From the NCBI GenBank assembly GCA_040954595.2, contig CM082598.2, forward strand, positions 5,828,001 to 5,892,000: DNA of 64,000 bases. Reading direction: 5' to 3'. This document shows positions 1-13,342 of this stretch, one piece after another (position 1 is the first letter of the stretch; each line of letters opens with the position of its first letter). Source of the DNA: Balanoglossus misakiensis. Taxonomy: Eukaryota; Hemichordata. The notes below the pieces were generated by a model, which was given only the letters and a program-made list of their open reading frames with translations, had not been told where the DNA came from and searched no databases. A program made the position numbers and the translations under genes.

Positions 1-46
1 TCTGCAAGTGCGAGATGGGCGAAAGTTAGAAAAGAAAGAAACTTAA

Positions 47-395
47 AGGGACAAAGTCTCTCTCACGTTGCCCCTTTTTCATTATTATGTTTGATACAAG
101 ACACCGTTTATGTTATTCTACATGTGGATATAGTGAATCAACAACGTTCAACCACACACAACTTCTATCCAACTTGTAGACACGAGTGAAAAACTCGCCA
201 AAATGAATAATCGGTGTTTACCTTTTATTCATTTTGGCGGGATTTTTACTCTCATATCCTACAAACGGGATGCATGGAAGTTGTGTGTGGTTGAACGTTC
301 ATTCACTACATATACACATGTAGAATAACATAAATGGTGTCTTGTGTCAAACATAATTAATGGAAAAGGGGCAGCGAGAGAGAGACTTTGTCCCT
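47..395. mobile_element. Family 1 foldback MITE (T2/Kolobok-like), copy 1
   Basis: Family reference copy. TTAA at 43-46 and 396-399 flank an element beginning AGGGACAAAGTCTCTCTC and ending in its inverted repeat. The two arms (about 125 bp of strong complementarity) and a palindromic core around AATGAATAA/TTATTCATT make almost the whole 349 bp one hairpin. The TTAAAGGRR terminus and TTAA target site are those of T2-type MITEs mobilised by Kolobok transposases. There is no coding capacity. Confidence 0.9.
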
Positions 396-682
396 TTAAT
401 ATGATCATAACCTAACAGAAATAAAAGACGTACGTGTATTTAGATGTTAAAATGCTGAATATTAAAACAAAATCGTTCCAAGCATACAAAATGTATAACA
501 GCAACTACAATAATCGGAATGCATTTTGAAGTAGCCTTCAACTCGAGTGAACCGCCGTCCAAACACAGAAGTTATCATGTGATTTTAAGCTGATTTGCAT
601 ATTGGCGAGGATAACGCATGCGCAGTTACGTTTACGAAGAGACACGTAAAAATGACAATGGTTTAGAGGTGGCAGAACTTAC

Positions 683-1965
683 TACAGAATTCTTTTTACT
701 AGCAACGAATGCCAAACTAGCAACACCGGCTTTCTTTGAGGGTGCCACCGGCTTTCTTTGAGGGGGCCCGACACGTTATCTCTAAAATTGTAACAACGTC
801 ACAATTTAGTAGACAAAGAGGCGCCCCCCATCCCAATTGCGCAGTTGAAGTACGTGCGTGTTGAGAGAGACGTGTCGACTCGAACACTGCTCTACGAAGC
901 TCGTAGTTACCTTCTTACCGGGACATTTGTACTTGAACGGACTGGGTTCCTCCCACTTCAGGTCGGTAGATTCCTGTGAAGCAGAGACGTGAATTTTGCG
1001 GTTCCTAGTGCCGCGGGTTGCAGTGTATCCCGTCTGTTGAACTTTTTTTAGAGATTGAGATGAGAATTAGCAGTGTAGGATAGAGACGACGTACCAAACT
1101 GCCGTGTTGTATTCTGAATTTGTGTTGAAATAAATACGACGGAAGAGTTTGAACGGCATTGCTGAGTGGACTGATAGTTTTGTGGCAAATTCGGGCGTGC
1201 GAGGCCGCCGCTAACCTTGCCGCGATCACCCGGCCGCTTGAGAACTTTCTCGACCTACGCATGAACTTGTTGTTTGTGGCAGCAATCGTGACATGTTACG
1301 TTGTTTGAAAAAAAACGTTGACGCGTCAATGCGCCCAGTGGCGGACGCCACATGAATTTTTTTCAGATCTGGCTTTTTCAACGTGTTTGTTTGGCGTTCA
1401 TGATTTAGTATATATCCATGTTCTTGTTCCACTATTTCCCATTCCAAAAACCCCAAAGTTTTAAACGTGTACACTTTGACTAGAAAAGGCCTCAGACACC
1501 TTCATATGCTGTCCGGCAGCCGGGGTGGGATATCCGACTGCGGTGCAGCTCAAAGTGGCGTGGAGCTGGTCATGTTGGGAACAGTGCAGCCGGCCGGTGG
1601 ATCGACGTCCCACACTTTCATACCCGCCGGCGTGCGGCAATCGGCAAGAACCCATCGGGAGGAACCCAGTCCGTTCAAGCGCAAATGTCCCGGTCAGAAG
1701 GTAACTACGAGCTTCGTAGAGCAGCGTTCGACACGCTAAACAACTCTCGTCGTCCGTGTTCAAGTCAGTCTCCAACCCCTTTCTGTTCACGTCTCTCTCT
1801 CAACACGCACGTACTTCAACTGCGCAATTGGGATGGGGGGACGCCTCTTTGTCTAGTACATTGTGACGTTGTTACAATTTTAGAGATAACGCGTTGCTGG
1901 CATGAAAGAAATACGATGTTGCCAGTTTGCCGTTTGGTGCTGGTAAAAAGAATTCCGTGGTAAAT
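683..1965. repeat. Long inverted repeat at the 3' side of gene A
   Basis: Arm 683-954 (plus) matches the reverse complement of 1658-1965 with scattered mismatches and one deletion. The right arm stops about 10 bp from the exon 13 donor of gene A. The 700-bp centre has no recognisable ORF. Confidence 0.75.
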
Positions 1966-1975
1966 AACATCTTAC

Positions 1976-3997
1976 TTTTGATTTCAGTGTCGACTTTTCC
2001 AACTTCTTCATCCTTTCCAGATTCCACGTCTACACTTTCATCTCCCTTCTTATCGTTGTCATGGTGACCACCCGAAGCCGATTTACCAATGTCGCCTTCA
2101 TCATCCGACAGACTGTCTTCTTTATTCAACTCGTCCATTTTGATTTTGTCAAAATCGTCATCAAATGATTTGTTTACGTTCCCATTTTCTTCGACAGGTT
2201 TTTGGTCTAAGTTATCATCAAGATCTTGGTTCACGCTATGTCGAGTCCAAAATGTAAGTCGGTTAAACTGAAAGAAGATATCATCAAAGGTGAGTTTAAT
2301 TCAACGCGTAAAATCAATTCAAGTTTTTTTTTATTAAAATCATTTCATACTTTTCATGGTGGAAATGTTCTTTCTAAGGTACATGTAGTACTACTTCAGG
2401 GATAGAGACTAAAATTTCAGAAAATGGAAAAAATGGCCAATTTTGTTCGTTTTCTGAACGTTAAACCGAGATATGTTTTGTATACTCTTAATTCATTCCA
2501 TCACGTTCCCATTTAAAGCGCCTAGCTCGTCTCACACGCATGTTCCAGCTGTAGCCGCTGGTTACAGACGTTTAGTGAACAGTCAATCCCATAAGGCAGT
2601 GCTCTGTCCTAACAACAGACAAGATGGCGGCGACCATAATCTGTGTCGGAGATCGGGAAAAGACACTAGCTTGGGTCAAAAGGAGGAACAAAACCAGAAT
2701 CTACTAATACGGTGCACATGAAATATGGAAGGAAGCGAAGGCAGTCCACTATTTGAATGCATCGAACGGAAAATTAGCTGGGCAGTTACGCGCATGCGCG
2801 TGAGACTACCGGCTACTTTTACTGCAAGTAGTTACTTTGTTTTGGATTTTGAAATAGTGTGTTATTTTGGGAATCTTGTCGTTGGCTGAACTTACCCTCT
2901 CCTTCGGTGCTGGCTTGGTCAGAAGACTGATGATAACACAAAGGATGATGGTCAACCAAAACAAGATAGTGGCCACATAGAAATAATGGACTTTTGAAAT
3001 AATGGCGGGTCGTGTGTCTTCTTCACCACATGCTGGATCTGGATAAATGATGACTAAGATGAATCTGGTGACACCGCCAAGAAGTCCGACCATTAGTGAC
3101 CAGAATGTCCCCTGAAAGTAAGACCTGAAAGTTAGACTGCTGGTCTCTTGTTACTCTTTTGTTAAGGAAGGGACAAAGTCTCTCTCTCGCTGCCCTTTTT
3201 CCATTAATTATATTTGACACAACACACCAATTATGTTATTCTACATGTGGATATATAGTGAATCAACATTCAACCACACACAACTTCTATCCCACTTGTA
3301 TGAATAAGTGGTGTTTACCATTTATTCATTTTGGCGAGATTTTTACTCTGAGTTCATATCCTACAAACGGGATGGAAATTGTGTGTCGTTGAATTTGGAT
3401 TCACTATATATCCACATGTAGAATTACATAAACGGTGTCTTGTATCAAACATAATTAATGGAAAAAGGCCAACACCTACTAGGCTCTTCAGTTGCTGTCA
3501 TGCCCAGTCTACGCTACGGTTGGCTGCCTCGTTCATTCTAAGAATTATCTAATTTCAGGGATTCGTGGATGAATTGTAATGTTTATAAACAAACAAAACA
3601 AACGCGGCGCACGAACCCCTTCGCTTATTAGTTTATGGAAATTTGCAAATTTGTTAACTTGCCACAAACGTCAGCTAAACCCGAATCCTTTCACCAAAAA
3701 AGACTTGAACAAGAAGATGAAATGTTGTGGTTGGAAACAAACTTACTTGTTCTGTCGTCCTTTCCCAAAACACCGCAAGAACGAAAACAGCAGCTACTGG
3801 TGGCGTCAGATAACCGCTGATTTCTTGAATGTAGTGCCACAGCTGACCTCCCTGACTATTGGCTATCATTGGAATCCATAATATGCTAGTTATAGCCAGG
3901 AACCCCACGAACACTCTGATGAAGGAACAGTTTGATTTGACAATGATAACTCTTGGAGATGAAGGAAATAGTATATTACACGCACTCTGTTTGTCTA

Positions 3998-4054
<57 letters not shown>

Positions 4055-5302
4055 GTCTCTTAGAGATTGGAGATGAAGGAAATAGTATATTACACGCCTT
4101 CTGTCTGTCTGTCTGTCTGTCTGTCTGTGTCTCCGTCTGTGTCTCTCTCTTGGAGATTGGAGATGTATGAAATAGTATATTACACGCCCCATTCTCTCTC
4201 TAACTCTCTCTCTCAGTGGGTTTTGTCTGGGGTGTTTAAAACCCTAGATCAACTTTTGTCACGCGACAAAGCATTGTATTTTGCTACAAAAAACCCTAAT
4301 CGAACAAACGAAATCCCAGACACACTTTGTATGACTGTTATGACCGCTTGCATTCACTCAAATTTGAGCCGGATATATCCAAGCATTAACACAAGACATT
4401 GAGCAAACTATTTTGGGAAGTAATATAAATAGGCTGTCACGTGATAGTTGTGCAAACAATAGTCACGCTGAATTAATCAAAATATTCCCCTATATCTAAG
4501 CTTTTGTACTTTAAGGGGATTCTGAGCCCAATAGTTAGGGACCGTTCAGTTTTTACATAAGAAAATTTTGTAAAGTAAAGGCCGCGAAACTGCAATTTTG
4601 TGGACTCAAAAGCAAAAGCGGTGGCAAAAGTATGTGACCCCCCTAAAGGTTTTAACAAAAAGATTGACCCCCCCCCCTTTTGGATTTCAAACTTCAAGTG
4701 ACCCCCCTGGATTTTGCCGCCCCCAGCCGTAAAAACTGAACGGTCCCTTACCAGAGACATATTTCAAAGAGTGGATTTCTTGTTAAAAGCGAATTATTTT
4801 ACCGTGCCTTTACATCACGACATACCTGCCAACGACCATAAGCTCTCTCTCGCTGGCCTGTTTTCGAATTCTCTTCCAAATATCAATTGTGAAGATGGTT
4901 GCGCCGCTGTTGAATATTGAGGTCAACGAACTCATGAGGGCTGATAACATGACTGCCAACATCAAACCACGCAGACCTATATGGTTGTAAGAAAAGTACG
5001 TGGATTCATGACTTCAACAAAGGCTGCGATGTAATAATGATTTGTCAAGATGGTTTTTTTTCTAATCCATCCAATCTACTCTTCCATTCTGAGCAGAAAA
5101 AAAACATGTATGGTAACAAAATTTTAGTTGATAAACGACACAGACAGACAGACACACAACACACAATACACACGCACAAACGCACGCACGCACACACACA
5201 CACACAAACAAACAAACAAACAAACGCGCGCACACACACACACACACAAACAAACAAACAAACACACACACAAACAAACAAACAAACAAACACACAAACA
5301 AA

Positions 5303-5373
<71 letters not shown>

Positions 5374-8300
5374 ACACAAACAAACAAACAAACAAACAAA
5401 CACATTACTTACCGACGGGTAGAAGCCTCATCACCAATGTAGGATAGGCAATATTCGAACATCCCGTTGGATTGTTACACACTGCATTACACACATCCGG
5501 GTCAACACAGGCTATTTCATCTGTGGATGATAGAACACAGTAATTGCATTTCCAATGTTTCAGTATACACATATTGACTGGCCATGAGGGCACCAGCATA
5601 CGTCTGTAACCCGAGGGACTGTGAATCCCCCCTCCCTAAAAAGACTATTTCCCCGAGTCCGAAACAGTCTGTTTTAGGGGTGACTCGCATTCCCGAGCAG
5701 TCAAATCCATATGCTGTTGCCCGAAATGCCAGTCAATATGTGTTTTGTAACACACCACAGCTATGCATAAGAACTCACCATACACAAAGTGAGCGGGCAT
5801 CATTTTTCGGAACTGATGCCCGGCGGGCAACAGCACAAAAAGAACGCACACCACGTGACTATCGATTGACGAATGAGAACACAGTCTTCGGATGAGGTGT
5901 GTTACAATACAAAATGCTATCAAAATATTTCTCCATCGCCTAAGTGTTAGAACAGCTTTGATGAGCGAACAGAAGTAATGTCTTAACATGATACAAAATA
6001 ACAAAACTGTAGGAAATTGTGACTTTTTGCCTAAATGTGTAATCTTTGACAACTAAGAGTAAAACCTGGTATTTGTATGACAAGATAACAAATGCATTTG
6101 AATACTAACCTGGCCAGAGAATACGTGCAATCATACCAGGCATGACAATCATGAAAAGTGGCAAGACTTTAAAATATCCGGCTAAGAGAGTACCACCTTT
6201 GGCATGCGACATGTTTTTAGAAGCCAGAGCACGCTGCACTATAACCTGCAATAGGTAATATGTAGGCAACCGTTACACTTTGACAACTTTTGTTTGTTTA
6301 TAAACGTTACAATTCATCCACAAATCCCTGAAATTAGATAATTCTTAGAATAAACGAAGCAGCCAGTCGTAGCGTAGACTGGGCATGACAGCAACCTGAA
6401 GATCCTAGTAGGTCGTGGCGACTGCAGTGGGGTTTGTGCTGGTGTGGGAGGGCATATTCCCATCAAGGGGTCATCCACGCGGCGTGACAACTGCACCCAC
6501 TGAAAATTTGTGATTGGCTAGATCTCAATTCGCCATGGTAACTATAGCTATTTTTCCATTGGTGACCGTATACCTTTAATTTGGCCGTGTTTACTTTCTC
6601 CAGATTTGATTGGCTCATTCTTTTCGTCACTGTCTGATACTAATCTACTCAACAATTGTTCTTATAAAATGTTGATACCATACGATGTTATTGGATAATT
6701 CTGGATGATTCTCACCTGGTCAGCACACCAATACCACAAGGAGGCCGGCGATTGGCCCAGGATAAATCCAGGCCATGGCATATCTGAGTCAACTGGGTCA
6801 CGAAACATTGTAAACGCATCATCCCTTGGGATACCACACGAATCATTGTAGTATTTGGTGGCGTTTGGATAAGAAGTGGGGTATTTTTCTACCAATCCAG
6901 ACAGACCACCGACTTCAATGAAGCCTTGCATGAAAAAAAGGAAAGGCATCAATTAAAGGGACAAAGTCTCTCTCTCACTGCCCCTTTTCCCATTAATTAT
7001 GTTTGATACAAAACACCGTTTATGTTATTCTACATGTGGATATATAGTAAATCAATGTTCGACCACATACAACTTCCATCCAGCTTGTAGACACTAGAGT
7101 GAAAAACTCGCCAAAATGAATAATCGGTCAATACCATTTATTCATTTTGGGCGAATTTTTACTCTCATATAATACAAGCGCGGATGGATGATGTATGAGG
7201 TTAAATGTTCATTCACTACATATACACATGTACATTAACTTATAGTGTCTTGTATCAAACATAATTAATGGAAAAGGGGCAGTGAGGGAGAGACTTTGTC
7301 CCTTTAATACTCGAGTTTCGAGATTCTCGCGAGACCAAGCTGCTTTCACTATCACTCAGTTAACGACCCGCTATGCGTTGTTCACGCTTAGCCTCGTTTT
7401 GAACTATTCTCGCGCTCTGTTCGAGAATCTCGTTCCGGGTCTCGAAAACGGAGTATTATACATAAACAGATTTTCCAGTACTGTCTTAGGCCTATTAACC
7501 TTTGCAATAAGTTTTAAAAAGCTTTACATCCCACAGACAGTATCTGACACTATCGCTTGTGTAGGGCAGTCTGAGTGTGTCGGTAATAGAAAAGGTCATA
7601 ATCGCAAGTGTAAGAGAAAGGCAGAAGAAGAAAACAAGCCTGACCGACAACTTTTTCTATCAAATCCCTGAATAAATCCCTGTGGCTATGCTGTAGAATC
7701 CCAATCATAAAAGACTTACTTATAACCATGAGAGTAATTCCACCACCCATCATAATGATGAACTGTACTGCATCTGTGTACATCACGGCTGCCAAGCCAC
7801 CTATACAAGAGAAATTATGTTTCATAATTAAACTATGTAAATATTAATAGATATCTCTAGTACTTGAACTTGTATTTTATTCCTGACTGAAAATTTAAAT
7901 TTTATCCCAGACTGGAAATGGTCCTTTTGTAAAGTAACACTTTATTAACAAAGAACTGTCAACATAATCTATCGGTTATCTCTTCATAGAGAAACACATA
8001 TTTTATCATCTGTCCAGCAATTTGGTTACATCTTATTAAAGTTACTATAATATCAATGACGCAGGCAGGCAGACAGACAGACAGACATCGGTATGACCAA
8101 AAGGCAATATATCGTCTAACACGCATGCGCGTAACTTCCCAGCAAATTTTCCGTTCGATGCATTCAAATAGTGGACTGCCTTCGCTTCCTTCTATATTTC
8201 ATGCACACCGTATAAGTAGATTCTGGTTTTGTCCCTCCTTTTTACCCAAGCTAGTGTCTTTTCCCGATCTCCGACACAGATTTATATGGTCGCCGCCATC

Positions 8301-11300
8301 TTCTCTGTTGTTAGGACAGAGCACTGCCTTATGGGATTGACTGTTCACTAAATGCATAACCAGCGGCTACAGCTGGAACATGCGTGTGAGACGAGCTAGG
8401 CGCTTTAAGCCCCGTGTATGGCGAACAGTTTCTTGGACTTGGCTAATTGAGGAACTTACCAATAATTGTATAGACTGCGGTTATCAAGAGAAGAACTCCG
8501 ATGGATGACCATAAATTCCAACCTAGTGATTCTTGAATAAACAAGGCACCAGAAAACATGTCAACCTGTAAAATTTGGCGGGAACCATAAAGTTAGTATA
8601 GTGAACATAATTTCGTGATTGCCATAATCATTTGGAAAATGCCCATAAAATTTACGAATGGAAGAACATCCAAAAAAGACAACAAGTCTAAGAAGACACT
8701 TACCGAAATTTTTGTGAAAATGTACAGGAGAAGAGAAAGGAGCGAATAATAAACACGAATACGTTCACCGCCAAATCGTTTCTGTAGGTATTCAGGCATG
8801 GTGTAAACAGCGCCCGCTATGTAGACTGGCAGAAACAACCAACCGAGAAGTTGTAAGAAATAAAGAGCCTAGAAGAAAATATTAACAACACAACTATCAA
8901 ATTATATTATAGTATGCTACCGTCCGACATTCTGATTGGACGAGAGCTCAATCCATCGATACGGGCCCCTGAACTAGCATGCAATAGGGAAAATGTGTGT
9001 GTGTGTGTGTGTGGGCGGGGGGGGGGGGATAAACCACGGTCGCGTGGGGTTAAACCAAATAAATAAAATACATACTCTGTTGAATTTACGGGAGAACGAG
9101 AGTGAGAGAAAGAGAGTGGGAGTGAGTGAGTGAGGGGGGAGAGAGATAGAGAGGGGAGAGAGAGATAGAGAGCGAGAGCTAGAGAATGAGTGCGAGCGAG
9201 AGAGAGAGAGTGAGGGCGACAGAGAGAGATGAGAGAGGGGGAGAGGAGAGAGCGAGAGAGAGAGAGTTGCTGACTTGCCAAACAGTGAGTTATTTCTTGA
9301 TAATAACAAATTAACACTGAATTCCGTTAAACAGAATAAGAGCTGTACCGCTACTTACATTTAATTCATATGCTGCCACTCCCCAACCAGCTGCTGCTCC
9401 AGACCCAGCCAGGCCAACGAAATGATAACTGCCAATATTACTTGCAAACAAAGATGCACCAACCTAACAAATTAGAAAACAAATATTTTCGTTCATATTT
9501 GGCACTCACATTTAGTTAAACAAATATAATAATTTTATTATGATGTCACTACATGGTTCATGTAGATTGCACAACCTCCCACAATTCCTTTCTCCTGTTA
9601 GGCTAAGAGTTCACCCGCTCACTGTTTTTCGCAGTTGACGAGTTGAACATTTCTGTGCACAAGAAAAAAGAAAAGTAATTCTGAATGAAATACCCACGTG
9701 AACCTAACAACTGCATGTACCTGAAACCACGCACGACCCCTTTCGGTGATGTAGCACAGGTGCTGGGCCTGCATGGGCAGGTGTAAACCAATCAATGCGG
9801 ACACGCTGCGTCGGCCTAGGGGTGACTAAGTTTGGTCCTGGTAGAAAGGGGTTCAGGGCGCGGCCGACGTACAGTCTGGGCCGACGAAAAGTACGTCGTT
9901 GACATAGTCATATTTTCATATGCGGTAATGCAGTGTGTAAATGGCGGTTTGTGGGTAACCGGAGTAGCCTACGGTCGAGACAAAATCTGACTCTGCCCCA
10001 TTCATGAGTGCGATAGCCTGGTCACCATACCCGGTGTGTTTTAGATAGACCCACCTTGTGTGTGAGTCTATCTAAAACACACTGGGTATGGAGACCAGGC
10101 TATCGCGGACCAGATCTATTCCTCAAAGGGCAGTCACTTTATGTCGCCCTAAATTTCGGACTGTGAACAACGTTATAATCATGTGGCCTGGTTTGGGGAG
10201 ATAGCACTCGATAGAGTAATTCGGCATCAATATGATCATTGCATTATTATGACGTAGTCACTTTTCTAGAGAATTCTGTGAATGTCAACGTATGTGCATG
10301 ACAAAAATGCATAGATTTGAATCTGAAAATGCCGATACTCATCATGCCGTGATGAACAATTCATACAACTTACCAAAAACCACATCATATCTTTTCCCGC
10401 CAGGAAATATCCCTTTGAAGTTCCTCGGTTCGGTCGACACATAGACTGCAATTGTAAATTAAAAGCAAACCATGTATTTCTTGTAAAATAATTTTTCTCG
10501 CAGTATATATTTCAAAATTGTGAACACACTCACTTTTTCCAAACACATAGCCAGCTAATTTCAGATTTTTTTTCGCTGTTTTCATTTTTCGCCATGTTTT
10601 TTGTACCAAAATACACCCTTTAATGGAAATGTTCCGATCTAAGCTATTTTTTTTCTCGTTAGATCGCGTTTGACAGCTGACCTTTGACCCCATCCCGGAT
10701 ACATACACTGGGCTTACGGCTACATTTGTGACCATAAATCTGTTCATATGTGATAAACTGTGATTGCGTGTTGTTTTTTCAACGCGTTATGTATCAGATG
10801 AAGATATGAAAACTAAAGGTCAGCCGTCAAACTATGCGTTCAAATCATAGTTGACTTCACCCTTTCACCACCATGGTTTGGTCCAACTCTGTTGTTTTCT
10901 ATGGTAAAGTTAGACCTCTAAAGAGGGAACTGGGGATGAAAGGGTAAAATAGACCACTAGCCTGTCACCTAAATCAAACTGACCCATCACGTGCATGTGA
11001 TTCCAACAGACCGTTACTGCGAAATAATGTACATCTTTATAAGTATAACATTATTCTGCATTGAGCTTGTGTATGCAACCTATTAGAACAGTTATATTTT
11101 GCTTCTATTCTGTTTTAATTAAGATAACTGTCAACACTTTCCAATTGATGGTGACACGTGATCATCACGTGCTCGGTTGCTGCCAGGTGAAAACCACCTG
11201 AGAAGAACAAATATAAATTGGCCAGAAATCGATGATGCCACTGACACGACTACCAATATATCAAACGTTGATTCAAAGCGTGCACGACACTAGGACACGT

Positions 11301-11788
11301 CCCTAGGGAGTTAAGTGTACATATCACCTATAAATTATGTGTGTGACGTTAAGTCATGAACAAGATTTCGACAAAGTTTGATTTAAATCTGTTAATTCCG
11401 TGTTTCCATGGTGAATTATTGTATCACTGTAGTATTCGACCATGTTGATTTCATGGAAGCATTGTGGTGAATGGAGATTTCGCCAAAGAATTGTTTTATA
11501 TACTGGTGCATGTGAGGTTTACTGGCGAAACTTCAATGAAATGTACTGTCTAGCAACATAATAACATCTCCCGCGATTTCCTGTGTAAGAATATCATGTT
11601 GATGAAAACACACAGCCCACGTATTACTTCCTGTACAGATTTAACAAACAAACAACAGTTGTCATTTTTAAAGGTTGTGGAGCTTACAGCTAACGATCAT
11701 TACATACCGCGAAACCAACTCCGATAACGAAAAGGAAATACACCACAATGATGACGATGTCTACGGTTCCAATAGTCTCCTCAGCCAT
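1976..11788 (-). CDS. SLC5-family Na+/solute cotransporter, gene A (SLC5A11-like), last exon missing
   Basis: Plasma-membrane symporter that would move a sugar or polyol (glucose or myo-inositol type) inward with Na+. Exons, in transcript order: 11788-11708, 10445-10374, 9463-9359, 8868-8704, 8565-8460, 7800-7720, 6924-6716, 6245-6110, 5520-5413, 4976-4826, 3915-3747, 3111-2896, 2267-1976. All have AG/GT borders and keep one frame through 630 codons; intron phases are 0,0,0,0,1,1,0,1,1,2,0,0,1. Visible family motifs: [10 protein letters not shown] (57-66, TM1 substrate/Na+ region), [19 protein letters not shown] (266-273), [12 protein letters not shown] (SS at 370-371, Na2 site), YIQ (Q435). 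AYELN and the FWTRH after TM13 favour SLC5A11/SLC5A3 over SGLT1/2. The residue before the sugar-site His is Tyr instead of the usual Gly. Exon 13 is a very acidic cytoplasmic loop ending in a phase-1 donor at 1975; the exon for TM14 is not found at 1-1975. Start: the only ATG of the first hydrophobic exon. Confidence 0.93.
2516..2812. mobile_element. Family 5 foldback MITE
   Basis: About 295 bp starting TTTAAAGCGCCTAGCTCGTC, with an interior containing an aagatggcggcgacc block, ending near cgcgtgagac. Between exons 12 and 13 of gene A. Confidence 0.82.
3169..3467. mobile_element. Family 1 MITE, copy 2, 3'-truncated
   Basis: Left terminus preceded by TTAAGG; the right arm stops at ggaaaaaggcc, where a partial family 3 element begins. 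Lies in intron 11 of gene A. Confidence 0.8.
3468..3612. mobile_element. Family 3 MITE, partial
   Basis: Right half from cctactaggctcttcagttg to the terminal gcggcgcacgaacccc. Truncated against a family 1 element. Confidence 0.75.
4006..4155. repeat. CTGT/CT microsatellite in three imperfect units
   Basis: A unit of ttggagatgaaggaaatagtatattacacg followed by (CTGT)n occurs at about 3952, 4064 and, weaker, 4150. Intron 10 of gene A. Confidence 0.85.
4535..4750. mobile_element. MITE with GGGACCGTTCAGTTTTTAC ends
   Basis: Terminal inverted repeats of about 20 bp (gggaccgttcagttttta / complement) inside TTA flanks. Intron 10 of gene A. Confidence 0.78.
5142..5403. repeat. CA-rich microsatellite with CAAA blocks
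   Basis: About 260 bp of (CA)n mixed with (CAAA)n and CACG. All ORFs reported across it on either strand are low-complexity artefacts. Intron 9 of gene A, ending 9 bp from the exon 9 donor. Confidence 0.95.
6290..6490. mobile_element. Family 3 MITE, partial, inverted
   Basis: Contains the ataaacgttacaattcatcc and gtcgtggcgactgcagtg blocks of the family; the outer terminus is lost. Confidence 0.75.
6497..6579. mobile_element. Family 2 MITE, partial
   Basis: Right-hand part only, from gattggctagatctcaatt to the terminal gaccgtataccTTTAA, joined to a family 3 remnant. Intron 7 of gene A. Confidence 0.7.
6957..7303. mobile_element. Family 1 MITE, copy 3
   Basis: Flanked by TTAA on both sides (6953-6956, 7304-7307). 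In intron 6 of gene A, its edge about 30 bp upstream of the exon 7 acceptor (minus strand). Confidence 0.9.
8112..8404. mobile_element. Family 5 foldback MITE, inverted
   Basis: Same interior in opposite orientation, ending gacgagctaggcgctTTAA. Intron 4 of gene A. Confidence 0.82.
9096..9268. repeat. GA-rich low-complexity tract
   Basis: Purine-rich (gaga)n, preceded by (GT)n and a G-run near 9000-9028. Ser/Leu-rich ORFs on the other strand are artefacts. Intron 3 of gene A. Confidence 0.9.
10013..10107. mobile_element. Family 4 mini-hairpin element
   Basis: Inverted copies of gatagcctggtcaccatacc around a short loop with tagatagac. About 95 bp, in intron 2 of gene A. Confidence 0.8.
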
Positions 11789-12156
11789 TTTGGATAACGT
11801 CCAGGAGGGAACGATGTAAGCTTGGTTTCTTTAACTCCAACCGCGGTCCGCGCTCGTCCACCGTTGTTCAAAAGTCTTCGTTCGATGTGAAGCGAACGTT
11901 GTATAAGATTGTTTGTTCCCTGGTTAATAATCGACACGAAGCTCTGGGGGCGATCCAATCTTGAGACCTTCGCGTTATCTTGGACAACTTACACAAATTA
12001 TTATATAATATATCAAGTACAGTAAATAGCGACTCGAAGCTAAATATCAAAGTCCGTGCAAAAGTATGAAGGTTACAGAATTGTTCATGTTATTCTCCTG
12101 TTTTGATTTTATGGTTATCATTTCACAATTCTAACGAATACTTCATTCATTCCTAT

Positions 12157-12239
<83 letters not shown>

Positions 12240-13342
12240 TTTTCGTTTATTCTTTCTATTTTTGGCCCACATCAGCTAACACGACTAATTTATTAGTGAT
12301 TTATTAATTTCTGATTGACGTACAATATTTGACAGCTAAAAAATTGTACACATTTCCGTTTAGCGTAGAATAACCCTAGTAATTTTGATTTTATAACCAT
12401 TTTTCTTCATGTTCAATGTTCTATCTGTTTCGTGAATTTTTCTCTAAATAATTTTATCCTATTTCATTGTGTCCTTATGAATTTCCCCCTTTTGTCTCAA
12501 AAATTAACTTGATTCTGTCACTTGGGTAAATACAATTCATGTATTTTCTCCATTTTATGATGCCGTAAACATGGTCATTTGAGCCTGGGTCATGAAATTG
12601 ACTACAACTTATACCGTCAATTTCGTTAAGTCGCATATTATACTGTCGTTTCCTGTGGGTATTGCTTAAATTAAAGAATATAATAACGAAAAAATAAGTG
12701 TTTTAGCAATTTCGTAAATTTATACATACTGTGTATGTGTATATACAGAGGGATGGTCCCAATGAGGGAATGGACTAGTACATGACAGGAGAAGAAAATT
12801 ACCAATCATATCAGCTGAACAATTTTTGGTGCAAACGTTGATATGAAATGTGTACATGCTCATAATCTTTACGGCCCTGATACAGGATTTCCGGACCGAG
12901 GTTGTAACCCCCCCCCCTCCCCCCCCCCCCCATCGAGTCCCCTGGTAGTATATGTAACTATTAATATTTCTACTGACACTATCAAAGAGACCTTGTCAAA
13001 ATCTATAAAGATTGATACGATAATCAATAATCATTTATGATTTTCGCAGGTTTGAATCACGTGAAAATAGAGGCCCTCGTCAACGGAGCAATGCCCTGTG
13101 TGCCTGGCCGCCCATGCTGTCATCATCCTTTGCCAACAATGAACATCGCCCTCTACGTCTGACAATCCAGGTACGTGTGTGAAAGAGGGAGTAAAACGGT
13201 TGTTCATTTTACCAACTTAATGTGTTGATGGGTCCACAGATTAAGTAATTAGGAAGTGTTTAATTAGGCTATTCGATAGTTGACATTATAGATTAGGCGC
13301 TGATACCACTTTAGTGTGAGGTCACACAGGAAATAGTAAGGT
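11789..13342. other. 5' region of gene A and intergenic DNA
   Basis: Short 5' UTR and promoter candidates of gene A would lie here (minus strand). No clear TATA box. The rest is AT-rich with the ATTT microsatellite and a C-run at 12907-12931. I see no gene. Confidence 0.5.
12149..12242. repeat. (ATTT)n microsatellite
   Basis: About 24 uninterrupted copies of TTTA/ATTT upstream of gene A. Confidence 0.95.

Noticed and set aside
1226-1790. Minus-strand ORFs beyond exon 13 as the missing last exon of gene A
   Set aside because: None has a transmembrane helix or the WKYCCG-type start seen in gene B exon 14.
5037-5447. Several overlapping Cys/Val- and His/Thr-rich ORFs on both strands
   Set aside because: They translate a CA/CAAA microsatellite; open in several frames because of the repeat.
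5645-6052. 135-codon minus-strand ORF
   Set aside because: Overlaps an element fragment related to family 8 and the intron between exons 8 and 9 of gene A; no family motif.
8907-9317. Ser/Leu-rich ORFs of 111-136 codons
   Set aside because: They cover a GA-rich low-complexity tract inside intron 3 of gene A.
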